Below, one piece after another: positions 15,901 through 23,960 of a stretch of 64,000 nt of DNA; the first letter of the stretch is position 1; each line of letters begins with the position of its first letter. The stretch is from Streptomyces sp. NBC_01237. Lineage in GTDB: Bacteria > Actinomycetota > Actinomycetes > Streptomycetales > Streptomycetaceae. The translations under genes were made by a program, and so were the position numbers. Under the pieces are notes generated by a model. It saw only the letters and a program-made list of their open reading frames with translations. It was not told where the DNA came from and made no database searches. The DNA is taken from positions 992,001-1,056,000 of the forward strand of contig NZ_CP108508.1 of the NCBI RefSeq assembly GCF_035917275.1. Direction: 5' to 3'.

Positions 15901-18158
15901 CCGTCGGAGATGACGGCGCGCTGAGGCGGGAGGGAGGTGTCGCCCGCGTGCAGGGTCTTGCCGCCGGTGACGCGGCCACCGCCGGGCAGCGGCAGGCAGA
16001 CCTCGTCCGAGGGGCCGGAGCCGCCCCAGCGGGGGGTCTGTTCGCCGCCGACGGTGAACACCTCGGCGGGGCGGTTCGACCAGTAGCCGCGCTGCTTGCC
16101 GTCCTCCCACCAGATGACCAGCAACTCGCCGTCGACGTACCGGAAGGCGAACGTCCGCCAGTGGTCGAGGGGGCCGGGCAGCCGCAGGGTGTGCCGCAGC
16201 AGAACGCCTTCCGGGCCGATGACGACGGCCCGTTCGAGAGTGTTCAGGATGAGCGCGGGCCAGGCGCCGGTGACACCGACGCCCTGCCGCCGGTGGCCCT
16301 GCTGACGCGCGGCGGCGGCCTCGGCGGCCAGTTCGGTGTAGGTCTCGTCGAGCGCGGGCCAGCCCAGTTCGTCGAGGACGCCGGTACGCAGGCTGGACGC
16401 GAGCAGCGGCACGACGGCGTGGCCCTTGAGGAGTCGCACGGCCTCCGGGGCGACGTCCGCGACCACGTCGCGGAAGACCGAGAGCCTGCTGAGAGCGGTG
16501 TGCAGCCCGGGGAGCCCTCGCGCGGCGGTGTACTCCGCGGCGCGGGCGGTCAGCCACTCCCGCAGTACCGCGGAGAGCACCGGGTGCGCCGCCAGCTTCG
16601 CCATACCGGCGTCGCTCAGCCGCTGACCGTGTCCGTCGCCGAGGCTGCCGAGGTTCCGGCGCAGAAGGGCGCGGAAGAATGGCCGTTCGGCGACGGCGGT
16701 GAGATCCCGTGCGCCGGGCACGGTGTCGGTGAGCCACGGGCCGAACGTGACACCGGGGGGCTGTGCGGCGCCCGTTCCCTGGTCGTCCGGCTCGGCGACG
16801 GGGACGCCGGAGGCCAGGCAGAGGTCGAGCAGGTCCAGATCGGCGATGGGCTGCCAGCGGCCCTGGAACAGCTCGACGGGGCGCCCGTCGGCACGCAGCC
16901 GGTCCGTCATCCGGGCGGCCAGGTCGAGGGTCTGCGAGCTGCGGGCCGCGGTGACCCGGTTGCGCCGGCGGTGTGCCTCCCAGCGGGCGAGCCAGTCCGC
17001 CGGGGAGACGGACGGGGCGGCGGAGTCGGAGGGAGCGATGCCGGAGGCGTCCGGGAGGGCGGTCAGCAGGTCCTCGGCGCCGGACTCGGCCAGCAGCGCG
17101 AGCCAGCCGGATTCGCCGTCCTTGTCCCGGCCGCTCTCGCTGAAGGTCTCCGGGAAGAAGCCGAGGAGCCTGGCCCGCACGGTCGCATCCCGCCGAGCGA
17201 GGGCGATGAGCGCGGAGCGGTAGGCCACCCAGAACGAGGCGGGGGCGCGGACGACTCCCGGGGAGCCGATCAGATCGGCCACCAGGTCGCGTTCGGCGGC
17301 ATCGCGGTCCAGCCCGGCGGCCTTGACCAGTGCGCGCACGTCCTGCGGCAGCGCCGCGTACGGGGGCACACCGGCCGCGCAGCGCTCGACCAGCAGACGG
17401 CGGAACTGCGCCCAGGCGTCCGCCGGTGCGAGCCGGGCCACCAAGTCCCGCACGTACTGCCGCAGCGCCTTGACGGTCAGCGCGCCGGCGAAGGCGAACT
17501 CCAGGAAGACCGCGCGCTGCCGGTCCTCGTCCACGACCAGCCCGTGCACCCGCTCGGCCTCGCGGGCCTTGCCGAAGAAGGAGGCGGCGTAGGTGGTGTT
17601 CTCGGCCTGGAGGAAGAGGCGTGCCACCTGCTCGTAGTAGGTGGGGAGGAAGTGGGGCACGGCCCGGCCGAGCCGGGTGCCGAGTGCGTCGAAGCCCTCC
17701 TTGGCCGCTCCGGCGCGGGTCCTCGCCTGCCGGCCCAGCCGCTCGATGTCCTTGACCAGGGCCAGGGCGTGGTGCCCGTTGGCGGGGTCGTTGACCAACG
17801 CCCAGGCCGGGAAGCCCAGCGTCTCGCGGCGGACCTGGCCCACGACGGGGGCCTCGGTGGTCCGGGCCAGCCCGAGGAACTCCAGGGCCAGGTCCTCGGC
17901 TTCGCCGAGAGTTCCGGGCACGAGCCGGACCACGGGGCGCTCGCCGAGGGCGGTGTGCGTGTAGGTGCGGGCGGTCAGCGTGTCGGCGTCGTCCCGGTCG
18001 GTGGTACCGACCGGGAGGATCGTGCCGGCGTCCAGCAGGGCCGCCGCGCGGGCCTCGTCGACCGGGGTGGAGGCGCTCCCGCCCCGGGCCTGGGCGGGGA
18101 GGAGCGCCGCGCCCGCTGCCGTCGTGTTCGCGTTGGTGTTCGTCGTCGTGGTGCTCAT
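12972..18158 (-). CDS. 1728-residue protein of unknown function in the MoxR/vWA operon
   Basis: The ATG at 18158 overlaps the previous stop and its own stop overlaps the next start, so it is coupled on both sides. After a Thr/Asn-rich leader (residues ~1-20), the protein has an alpha-helical N-terminal half (HFLPTYYEQVARLFLQAENT..., helical-repeat-like). A middle beta-rich section follows (RGYWSNRPAEVFTVGG, VWLEYDPVSG). The C-terminal third ends in a helix-turn-helix-like stretch (RIKKARAELTATGLVVEAKR), a possible winged helix. No signal peptide or transmembrane helix. No named domain recognised; it might correspond to the large N-terminal part of YehI-like proteins, with DUF4132 on the separate upstream gene. 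Confidence 0.8.
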   Translation of the reverse strand: MSTTTTNTNANTTAAGAALLPAQARGGSASTPVDEARAAALLDAGTILPVGTTDRDDADTLTARTYTHTALGERPVVRLVPGTLGEAEDLALEFLGLARTTEAPVVGQVRRETLGFPAWALVNDPANGHHALALVKDIERLGRQARTRAGAAKEGFDALGTRLGRAVPHFLPTYYEQVARLFLQAENTTYAASFFGKAREAERVHGLVVDEDRQRAVFLEFAFAGALTVKALRQYVRDLVARLAPADAWAQFRRLLVERCAAGVPPYAALPQDVRALVKAAGLDRDAAERDLVADLIGSPGVVRAPASFWVAYRSALIALARRDATVRARLLGFFPETFSESGRDKDGESGWLALLAESGAEDLLTALPDASGIAPSDSAAPSVSPADWLARWEAHRRRNRVTAARSSQTLDLAARMTDRLRADGRPVELFQGRWQPIADLDLLDLCLASGVPVAEPDDQGTGAAQPPGVTFGPWLTDTVPGARDLTAVAERPFFRALLRRNLGSLGDGHGQRLSDAGMAKLAAHPVLSAVLREWLTARAAEYTAARGLPGLHTALSRLSVFRDVVADVAPEAVRLLKGHAVVPLLASSLRTGVLDELGWPALDETYTELAAEAAAARQQGHRRQGVGVTGAWPALILNTLERAVVIGPEGVLLRHTLRLPGPLDHWRTFAFRYVDGELLVIWWEDGKQRGYWSNRPAEVFTVGGEQTPRWGGSGPSDEVCLPLPGGGRVTGGKTLHAGDTSLPPQRAVISDGTGHWREGRQGTQRVWLEYDPVSGTHGRASLPAFLRSGVQDGARLLPEHCQVLPLQPGLETTPFGTDGSVLGRWVRRTVTEPGTAAPADGHLIVAGTPDGHTVTLPHPLPGDGSPIPLGALMLPGGSRPVAALHHRSVEAHPADTDGTGGSLWSVTTDSSGGSNAAGTPYVPPVAYWHALRPRDERGSLALRNLTDSRAGELFEEVATVVARHLEAFRAVEEYTGPSSQELSQEAVARVLPEVTDVRLLAGVTGLVRSAVDRAAAVARYLEPPKPVQPATPRNTARTQGMFFDHKPEHGDDTTLRNATAWGSERMYGNWWGGGSRWTVIRQILAVNHVLGGEPAFGPPTPSKVPFTPADGWQRDEYTVPGDSLNWTSLLDKLPELAYRAASATTSPEHRAGLLVLLETLAAGPLADPAGTVRQVELVEPFVGGASGPGRPEAVHRLGQVLRKGARTVVVLANRDRNSRNDAARWLALDHDPTGAFGPVPGFTLDHEHVHRQGIARDRLTRLTALVREQGPAPWLPEATEAMHTATGIGPLQSAALLSAAIEEPGTEALALLGAKTRAFEAAQARLDALPGDDRHALLRALLPADPAELWSTGPDVRAAAEVWQERLASLVRVPEELDLDLSGTTPSAVDLVLNTGSRTWLAHGIEVQDGTGRPGLRRVGARGAVSAALTALSTLAYTLPYGHPLRAHLPVGLAALRDRLADPGLVLDLGLDWTESGGSMGPVVRAAHGLPESGGAGADGLVRAGTALLLAPGHGSNEKLLIRPAGLAGPDDPAFGLVEGTVGRHGTGDLLALRALLGEETDALASAGAPDGSPHHPAQDPTRAVPDLVAEASDALGLSADAAALYLMLLALPDPTDRNCLRWTEWKPARIKKARAELTATGLVVEAKRSRAGRTLFLPCGWLERGAPGLPLETWKERLYPVAGSTRTLPHLPVPALFTAAWARVRGGDAPAFEELDTRATRKGRRR

Positions 18159-19015
18159 GCCGCCCGCTCCTCGTCCGCCACGTCGCGGCCGGCGTAGAGC
18201 GCCGCCGCCATGCGCATGCCTTCGGACCACGCGACAGGGCCGACCTCGGCGGCCGTCAGCGCGCGCCCCGCAGGTTCGGTCCAGCCCAAGGGGCCCGTCT
18301 CGGTGCCGTACTCGTCGTATCCGTCGTGCTCGCCGATCCAGATGCGCGCCTCGACGGTGACGCTGCCCTCAACGACCGGGCAGACCGCGTATCCGCCGCG
18401 CGACCGGTACCCGAGTTGGGTGACGCGGCCGTGCAGGAAGCGCGCTTCCTTGAACACGCCGCCTGCGTAGGTGTCCACGGAGGTGGTGTCCGGGAGGAGG
18501 CCCGGCGGGCGGCGCCACACCTCGCGGAACAACTGCTCCACGTTCTGGCGCACCCCCAGTTCGACCGCGAACTCCCGCAGCTCGTCGAGGTCGTCGAGGA
18601 GAACGGGGTGGGGCACGCTGACGACGTCCGGAGTGATGCGGACGGTGTCGCCGTCCAGGTCGACGAGGCCGAGACCGCGGTCGGGGTCGACATCGCGCAG
18701 GAAACCGGCGACCCCACCGTCCACGCCGGTGACCACCACGTCCCGCAGGGCCGCCTGCCATGCCGGGTCGGGCCAGACCCGGGCGAGCACGGCCGTGGGG
18801 ACGGGCAACGAACGCACCATCCACTGCTCGACGTCGGTCAGGCACTGTCGCTCGTGCCGCTCCAGCCACTCCGTCAGCTGCCGGAGTCCGACGACCGCCG
18901 GGTCGTCCTTCAAGCTGGCCGGGACGGACTTCAGCCGTCGGCCCTTCCCATTGCGGCAGACCACCTTGCCCGCCTCCAGAGCGACTTCGTAGTCGCCCGC
19001 CGGAACCCACCCCAT
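18155..19015 (-). CDS. DUF4132-like protein, first gene of the MoxR/vWA operon (YehI/MolR-like)
   Basis: The ATG at 19015 has a good ribosome site (GGGGAG, about 9 bases upstream) and starts the operon; 286 residues. The segments EAGKVVCRNGKGRRLKSVP, ECxxxVEQWMVRSLPVPTAVLARVWPDPAW-type wording and the EARFLHGRVTQLGYRSRGGY region match what I know of DUF4132 domains, found in the E. coli YehI/MolR group. Those relatives are much longer (over 1000 residues), so here the domain stands alone with a separate giant partner gene. No catalytic residues can be assigned. Family call moderately sure; function unknown. Confidence 0.75.
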   Translation of the reverse strand: MGWVPAGDYEVALEAGKVVCRNGKGRRLKSVPASLKDDPAVVGLRQLTEWLERHERQCLTDVEQWMVRSLPVPTAVLARVWPDPAWQAALRDVVVTGVDGGVAGFLRDVDPDRGLGLVDLDGDTVRITPDVVSVPHPVLLDDLDELREFAVELGVRQNVEQLFREVWRRPPGLLPDTTSVDTYAGGVFKEARFLHGRVTQLGYRSRGGYAVCPVVEGSVTVEARIWIGEHDGYDEYGTETGPLGWTEPAGRALTAAEVGPVAWSEGMRMAAALYAGRDVADEERAA

Positions 19016-19664
19016 GCGCTGTTCTCCCCGTCGTTCCGGACGGCCGCCGAACCGGCGGCACGCTGATGAAACCCGTCAGCGGCAACGCACCGTGACGAGT
19101 GGAAAAGACTCTAGGCGCCACCAGTGACAATGGGTCCGGGCCCCCTCCGCTTCGCCGTGCGGACCGGCAGCTCAGCAGGGCCGCCCGACAGTGCTCACCG
19201 ACCCGCCGAGGCCGCGACGCCACGGAACCCGCCGGCGCAACCGACGGAACACCGGCGGTGAATGGACGCCGGCGCGGGCCCGTCTCTTCCGCCCCGCTCG
19301 CGCAGGGCGGCCGGAAGGACGACAGGGTGAACGAGCGGAGGCCGGCGGTGATCGGCCTGGGCGAGGTCGGCGCCCCCCACCAGGGAAGGTGCCACGCCAT
19401 CGGCCGGGGTGCTCCTGGCGCCCCTGGGGGCGGTTCACGAGCCCTTCGCAGACCGGGCGGCGAGTGCCTCCCCTTCGACCACGCCGTCGGCAGCACCCGC
19501 ACCCCCGCACGGCGCCGCCGGACGACAACGCCTCCCCACCGACCCGCGGGCAGGAAGCCTCCCCCTCACCAACGGCACGGCGAGCGACCGGTACCAGGCA
19601 CCGAAGGGCCCGCAGGAACGCCGACCGGCGGAGCGACTCGCACGGCGGCTCGGCCCACCGGTAC
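19016..19664. other. 649-base intergenic stretch without a supported gene
   Basis: This holds the promoter region of the five-gene minus-strand operon and the space up to the LysR stop. A short plus-strand frame from about 19327 reads VNERRPAVIGLGEVGAP, which resembles the glycine-rich opening of an NAD(P)-binding protein, but the similarity stops within about 15 residues. It may be a decayed gene start. No other structure convinced me. Confidence 0.5.
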
Positions 19665-20591
19665 TCATCCGCCCGTGGCGGCCCCGGCGAAAGACTCGTC
19701 GTGCGTCGGTGGGTCGTACAGTTCCGCCCACAGGTCGAGAAAGGCCCGCAGCGGCGTACTCGGCCGGGTGACCGGCCTCCAGACGAACACCTTCCGCAAG
19801 CGGATGGCGGGCTCCAGCGGCACGACGACGAACCTCGGGTCGGCGGCGAGTACCGGACTCGCGTGGGAGGTCAGGGCCATACCGATCCCCTCCGCGACCA
19901 ACGCGACCTGGAGGGCGACATCGTTCGTCGCGTAGGCGATGTCCAGCCGCAGCCCCTTCGCGGCGAAGGCCTCTCGGACAAACGCGTGCACACCGCTGTC
20001 GGGGCCGTAGCTGATGACCGGGCTCCGGGCCACCTCCTCAAGAGTCATCGGCCGGTCCGCGGCCCGGCTTCCGGCGGGAAGGACCGCCACGATCCGGTCC
20101 TCCAGGAGCACCCGCGACGCGACGGCGGCGAGCGCGCCGTCCGGCGGCCCCGCGACCACGGCCGCGTCGATCGCCCCGTCGCGGACCTTCGCCAGCAGAG
20201 AAGGGCTCGATGCCCCGGTGAGGCTCACCGCGACCCGGGGGTATCGGCGGTGATACTCCCCCAGCAGCCCGGGGATGCGGGTGCCTTCCAGGCCGCCGAC
20301 GGTCCCCAGCGCGAACGAGCCGCCCAGCAGTCCGGAACGGTCGGCGAACTCCAGGGCCGCCGCCGCGGCCGCCGCCAGACAGGCGCGTGCGTGCGGCAGC
20401 AGGGCGGCACCGCCGGAGGTGAGGACCACCTGTCGGGGCAGCCGATCGAACAGGAGCTCGCCCAACTCCTTCTCCAGGGCCTGGATCTGCTGGCTGATCG
20501 CGGGCTGAACCACATGGCAGCGGGCCGCCGCCCTGGTGAACGACCGTTCCTCCGCCACCGCGACGAAGTACTCAAGGGTACGGAGCTCCAT
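19665..20591 (-). CDS. LysR-family transcriptional regulator
   Basis: The ATG at 20591 (MELRTLEYFVAVAEERSFT) is preferred over a TTG nine bases upstream; 308 residues. Residues 1-60 are the LysR winged helix (FTRAAARCHVVQPAISQQIQALEKELGELLFDR), followed by the linker helix and a periplasmic-binding-protein-like effector domain (FALGTVGGLEGTRIPGLLGEYHRRYP..., then DAAVVAGPP). It is divergent from the flavin monooxygenase gene with a 215-base intergenic region containing a fitting dyad. By the usual LysR arrangement it should control its own gene and the monooxygenase, probably in response to the monooxygenase substrate or product. Confidence 0.93.
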   Translation of the reverse strand: MELRTLEYFVAVAEERSFTRAAARCHVVQPAISQQIQALEKELGELLFDRLPRQVVLTSGGAALLPHARACLAAAAAAALEFADRSGLLGGSFALGTVGGLEGTRIPGLLGEYHRRYPRVAVSLTGASSPSLLAKVRDGAIDAAVVAGPPDGALAAVASRVLLEDRIVAVLPAGSRAADRPMTLEEVARSPVISYGPDSGVHAFVREAFAAKGLRLDIAYATNDVALQVALVAEGIGMALTSHASPVLAADPRFVVVPLEPAIRLRKVFVWRPVTRPSTPLRAFLDLWAELYDPPTHDESFAGAATGG

Positions 20592-20651
20592 GGCCGACAA
20601 GCTACCAACTCCGCTGCTGACAGCACGGGTTGTTGCAGGTGGAGCCCGTCC

Positions 20652-20674
20652 GTCACCGATAACGGGCGGGTGAC
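20652..20674. promoter_or_regulatory. Candidate LysR operator (GTCACC-N11-GGTGAC)
   Basis: A perfect inverted repeat of six bases, GTCACC at 20652-20657 and GGTGAC at 20669-20674, is separated by 11 bases. It contains the T-N11-A pattern of LysR boxes and lies between the divergent starts at 20591 and 20807. Binding is inferred from spacing and position only. Confidence 0.55.
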
Positions 20675-20806
20675 CGGCCCGGTGCGATCAGGGATCGTGA
20701 CAACGGCCATCACCGCTGCGTATTGGACGTACGCGGTCGGCACCCCGAGGCTGATATCCGAGTGTCGGCCGGCCCCGCGGCCCAGGTGAAGGGCAAGAAC
20801 AGACCG

Positions 20807-22063
20807 ATGAGAGTGACCGTCGTCGGCGGAGGAATCGCCGGACTGACCTGTGCCCTCAGCCTGCATGCGGCCGGCTTCCAACCTCAGGTGTGCGAAGCGG
20901 CGCGGACGGTCGAGGCGGTCGGCGTGGGCATCAACCTGTTGCCGCACGCCGTCCGGGAGCTCTCCGAACTCGGACTGGCCGGTGAACTGGTCTCCGCCGC
21001 GCTGCCCCCGCGACGGCTGAGCTACCACGACCGGGCGGGCGAGGCGGTCTGGGAGGAGCCACTGGGACTTGCCGCCGGATACCACTGGCCGCAGTACTCC
21101 GTGCATCGCGGCCGTCTGCAGATGCTGCTGCTCGACGCGGTGCGCGAACGTCTGGGTCTGGACGCGGTCCGTACGGGCCTGCTCTTCCAGCGATTCGAGC
21201 AGACCGAGGGGGGCGTCCGCGCCCACTTCCTGGACCGGTCGAGCGGGCTGCCCACGACCGTCGACGGCGACGTGCTGGTCGGCGCCGACGGCATCGACTC
21301 CGCCGTCCGCGCCCAGCTCCACCCGGGCGAGAGCGGCCCGCGGTGGAACGGCGTCCACATGTGGCGTGGGGTCGCGCACCACCCGCATGTCCTCGACGGC
21401 CGTTCGATCGTGGTTGCCGGTGGCAGCCCCGGCGCCAAGTTCGTCGCCTACCCGATCGAGGACCCCGCGACCCCGGACGGCGAAGCCTTGGTCAACTGGG
21501 TACTGGAGGTCCGGCACGAGCCGTCCGCCGCTCCCCCGGGCGGCCCCGGCCGCCCGGTCACGGAGGCGGAGGCCCGCGCCGGGCTGTCGTCCTGGAACCT
21601 GCCGTGGATCGACCTCGCGACGCTCGCCGAGCGCTCCCCGGCGATCTTCGAGTACCCGATGCTCGACCGCGATCCCCTGCCGCGCTGGAGTTTCGGACGC
21701 GTCACCCTGCTGGGCGACGCCGCACATCCGATGTTCCCCGTGGGCATGAACGGGGGATCGCAGTCCGTCGTCGACACCCGCGTACTGGCCTGGTGCCTGG
21801 CCCGGGACAACGACCCCGCCGCCGCGCTCGGCCGCTACGACCTGATGCGCCGGCCGGTCGTCAACCCGGTCGTGCTGGCCAACCGGGCCCTGGGGCCGGA
21901 AGAGATCATCGCGCGGGCCGCGGACCACGGCGGGGCGCTGCCCGCCGGGCAGGCCGAGAACATCGCGGAACGCTACAGGGAGCTGACCCGGGCCACCGTG
22001 ACCCAGGTCAACACCCACACGTCCTGGGCGGTTCCGCGCCACGCCACGGAACCCGCACGCTGA
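20807..22063 (+). CDS. FAD-dependent monooxygenase (aromatic hydroxylase / PhzS-like)
   Basis: The ATG at 20807 gives 418 residues beginning with the FAD dinucleotide-binding motif (VTVVGGGIAGLTCALSLHAAG). VLVGADGIDSAVR is the DG motif of class A flavin hydroxylases, and VTLLGDAAHPMFPVGMNGG is the second FAD-binding GD motif. The insert FVAYPIEDPATPDGEALVNW resembles PhzS-like flavin-dependent oxidoreductases rather than classic salicylate hydroxylases. Predicted reaction: NAD(P)H- and O2-dependent hydroxylation or decarboxylative hydroxylation of an aromatic acid. It faces a LysR regulator, and the transporter gene that once followed it (fragment at 22279) may have imported its substrate. 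Confidence 0.9.
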   Translation: MRVTVVGGGIAGLTCALSLHAAGFQPQVCEAARTVEAVGVGINLLPHAVRELSELGLAGELVSAALPPRRLSYHDRAGEAVWEEPLGLAAGYHWPQYSVHRGRLQMLLLDAVRERLGLDAVRTGLLFQRFEQTEGGVRAHFLDRSSGLPTTVDGDVLVGADGIDSAVRAQLHPGESGPRWNGVHMWRGVAHHPHVLDGRSIVVAGGSPGAKFVAYPIEDPATPDGEALVNWVLEVRHEPSAAPPGGPGRPVTEAEARAGLSSWNLPWIDLATLAERSPAIFEYPMLDRDPLPRWSFGRVTLLGDAAHPMFPVGMNGGSQSVVDTRVLAWCLARDNDPAAALGRYDLMRRPVVNPVVLANRALGPEEIIARAADHGGALPAGQAENIAERYRELTRATVTQVNTHTSWAVPRHATEPAR

Positions 22064-22222
22064 GGACCGGACGCGAGGGGCCGTACGGGGCTGATCGAGC
22101 CTGCACGCGACGGCCGGCTGACGAGGTCGGCACGCAGGCCCCCGCACCGCCCCCATGGTGGGCACACGCACCCCGGCGACCGGAACTGTGGTGCCCCACC
22201 ACATACGCCCCCGAACTGCCCG

Positions 22223-22371
22223 TTCCTACGGTGTGGCGACACGAAACGTCCCCGCCAACCGTCCGGAAGTGGTGTCCCGTGGCCGCCCCCGCAGCCTCTC
22301 CCCCAACACCCGGCTCCCTCAAGCGAGTCGTCGCCGCCAGCCTCGTCGGCACCACCGTCGAGTGGTATGAC
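22223..22371 (+). repeat. Left copy of 149-bp direct repeat (left island boundary)
   Basis: This segment matches 43586-43734 without gaps at a constant offset of 21,363 bases, with 4 mismatches in 149. It covers the promoter-proximal region and first ~30 codons of the MHS transporter gene. A 73-base run (22295-22367) is identical in both copies, so a crossover core probably lies inside it. Upstream, to about 22150, the two copies still align in register but with far lower identity. Confidence 0.9.
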
Positions 22372-22416
22372 AACTCATCCGAACAGAGCTACGAGCTGCG
22401 GTTTTGCCGCCATTGA
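22279..22416 (+). pseudogene. 5' fragment of MHS transporter gene left outside the island
   Basis: From a GTG at 22279 the frame encodes the same opening as the intact transporter at 43642 (PGSLKRVVAASLVGTTVEWYD) and then diverges into NSSEQSYELRFCRH before a stop at 22414-22416. The intact gene continues DFFLYGSAAAL. The break coincides with the end of the direct repeat. I read it as the original chromosomal 5' end, cut off when the element integrated. Its start codon is GTG where the intact copy has ATG. Confidence 0.85.
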
Positions 22417-22425
22417 CCTTCCGAA

Positions 22426-22444
22426 GTCAGCACCAACCCAGCAC
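22426..22444 (+). repeat. Left-end copy of GTCAGCACC-type repeat (putative integrase arm site)
   Basis: GTCAGCACCAACCCAGCAC lies 55 bases inside the left direct repeat. A 19-base segment at 43397-43415 near the right end differs from it at one position. Short repeats at both element ends next to the recombinase gene are typical of arm-type integrase or excisionase sites; the role is inferred. Confidence 0.6.
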
Positions 22445-22612
22445 CGAGAAATCTCGTGCCCGACAGGAAACAAGGCCGTGCTCAATCTGACTGGCTGTGG
22501 GGCTTGGTGACGGGCACCGAAGATCGTCACTCACCGTAGCGCTTCCCGCGTCAGTAGCGCCACGCCGACCGGCTGCCTGCCGACCTCCTTAACGGGTCTG
22601 GGCCACCAAACC

Positions 22613-22662
22613 GCACGCGTGGGGGCATCAACCAGTTGTCTGGCTGATGCCCCCACGCGTGC
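22613..22662. terminator. Strong hairpin downstream of the integrase fragment
   Basis: GCACGCGTGGGGGCATCA (22613-22630) pairs perfectly with 22645-22662, an 18-bp stem. Inside it a CCAG/CTGG pair closes a small TTGT loop. It lies just beyond the minus-strand integrase stop at 22675 and should terminate transcription from the island side, and possibly from the truncated transporter promoter too. Confidence 0.85.
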
Positions 22663-22674
22663 GCGGATAGTACG

Positions 22675-22977
22675 TCAGGCCACCTCGAGCACCGCGTCAA
22701 ACTCGAGGGGCAAGTTGAGCTCGGCCTGCATTGCGAAGACGGCATCCATCAGTGACCTCAGGCGCTCGGGAGCCTCAGGCATGACATGCGCGTACGTCTG
22801 ATGGGTGATTCTCGGGTCGCGATGCCCCAGCCACTCAGCCATGTCCGTCACCGGAACACCTTTCGACAAGCCGGCGGAGACGAAGAAACGGCGAAGCCAA
22901 CGAGTGGTAATCCTCCGCGAGATGCCCGCAGCCTTCTTCGCATTACGCCACAGTCGGTCGACGAGGGAGTACATAAG
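22675..22977 (-). pseudogene. C-terminal fragment of a tyrosine recombinase (integrase)
   Basis: About 99 residues remain. They hold the second half of a phage-type integrase catalytic domain: ITTRWLRRFFVSAGL (the HxxR region, with Arg where His is usual), then DMAEWLGHRDPRITHQTYAH, giving the GH and the nucleophilic Tyr. The N-terminal arm-binding and core-binding domains and the first catalytic Arg are missing. The fragment ends a few bases from the inverted repeat of an IS5-family element at 22980, so that insertion probably disrupted the gene. Its position at the left end fits the integrase of the island. Confidence 0.85.
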
Positions 22978-22979
22978 AA

Positions 22980-23749
22980 TGAGTCCTTTTCAACCTGACC
23001 GTGGGGCTGTGGTGTTGGTTGGTGCGGGCTGTACGGAACGACGAAGCTCCTGGTAGACGGGTTCTTGACCAAGATCACCCGTGTCCGCCAGGAGCTTCGC
23101 GTGCTCGCCTACCCGTCGTCGATCGATCTTTCCAGCAGTACCTTGCAGCACCTGGCCGAGCAGCTTGCAGTCCGGCGACGGGAGATCGGTACCCGGTGGC
23201 GACGCCTGCCCGCCGGCCGCCAGGCCCTGCTCGCCCTGGCCCGGGCGATGGAGACGGCCCGGACGAAAGCGTTCGTGATCCTGGATTGCACTCTGCTGCC
23301 GATCGACCGGATCGCCGCCGACACCCCCTGCTGCTCGGGAGAACACAAGCGGCACCGCATGAACGTCCAGGTCCTCACCGACCCATTCGACCGACTGCTC
23401 TGGGCTTCCCCGGCTCTGCCTGGAGCCACTCACGACCTGACCGCGGCCCGAAGCCATGGCATCGTCGACGCGCTCGCGGCCGCAGGACTGAAGTGCTGGG
23501 CGGACAAGGCCTACCAAGGCGCCGGCCGACACATCCGAGTCCCCTTCCGGGGCCGACGGCTCAAGCGCTGGAAGCGACGGCACAACAGCAGTCACGCCAA
23601 GATCCGCTGCGTCGGCGAGCAGGCCATGGCCGTGCTGAAAGGTTGGCGCCTCCTGCGGAAGCTCCGCTGCAGCACCAACCGGATCACCGACATCGTGAAG
23701 GCAGTCCTCGTCCTCCACCACGCCTCAACATGAGGTTGGAAAGGGCTCA
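22980..23749 (+). mobile_element. IS5-family insertion sequence (defective)
   Basis: Imperfect 17-base terminal inverted repeats bound it: TGAGTCCTTTTCAACCT at 22980-22996 and AGGTTGGAAAGGGCTCA at 23733-23749 (two mismatches). The transposase gene between them lacks an internal part, so the element is probably unable to move by itself. I could not identify a target-site duplication with confidence. It separates the integrase fragment from the toxin region. Confidence 0.8.
23065..23733 (+). pseudogene. IS5-family (DDE_4-type) transposase with internal deletion
   Basis: The 222-residue frame matches Streptomyces IS5/IS112-group transposases: YPSSIDLSSSTLQHLAEQL at the start, then VILDCTLLPIDRIAAD (first catalytic Asp), DKAYQGAGRHIRVPFRG (second Asp) and the KLRCSTNRITDIVKAVL ending. 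Relatives carry about 50-60 more residues between the RRLPAGRQALLALA segment and the VILD strand, including the helix-turn-helix. Here that part is joined directly as LARAMETARTKAF. The deletion is in frame but removes DNA-binding residues, so I call it inactive. Confidence 0.8.
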
Positions 23750-23960
23750 GTGATCACGTGTTGTGACGACCCCTGGAATTCGCCATCATTCCGGTGAGGC
23801 CTGTGGGGAATCACTGGCCGTTACTGATCGGGAATTTCTCCGCTGGGCGGCCAAAATTCGCGTCAGGTATCAATTTTTCATTGGGAGAGCTGGGAAGCTC
23901 ATCGAATCGACCTGCGACCATTCCGCCAATGGTCGACTGTGAATCTCTAGGTCGACTTCG

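Noticed and set aside
8005..18197. Several plus-strand frames of 400-900 codons opposite the MoxR/vWA operon
   Set aside because: Gly/Arg-rich shadow frames without motifs; the minus-strand genes carry the domain signatures and the ATGA overlaps.
20225..22204. Minus-strand 659-codon open frame opposite the monooxygenase
   Set aside because: No motif; it is the complement of the FAD protein gene and overlaps the LysR gene out of frame.
22417..22612. Checked for a tRNA gene as integration target at the left island end
   Set aside because: No cloverleaf could be drawn; the direct repeat lies in a protein-coding gene instead.
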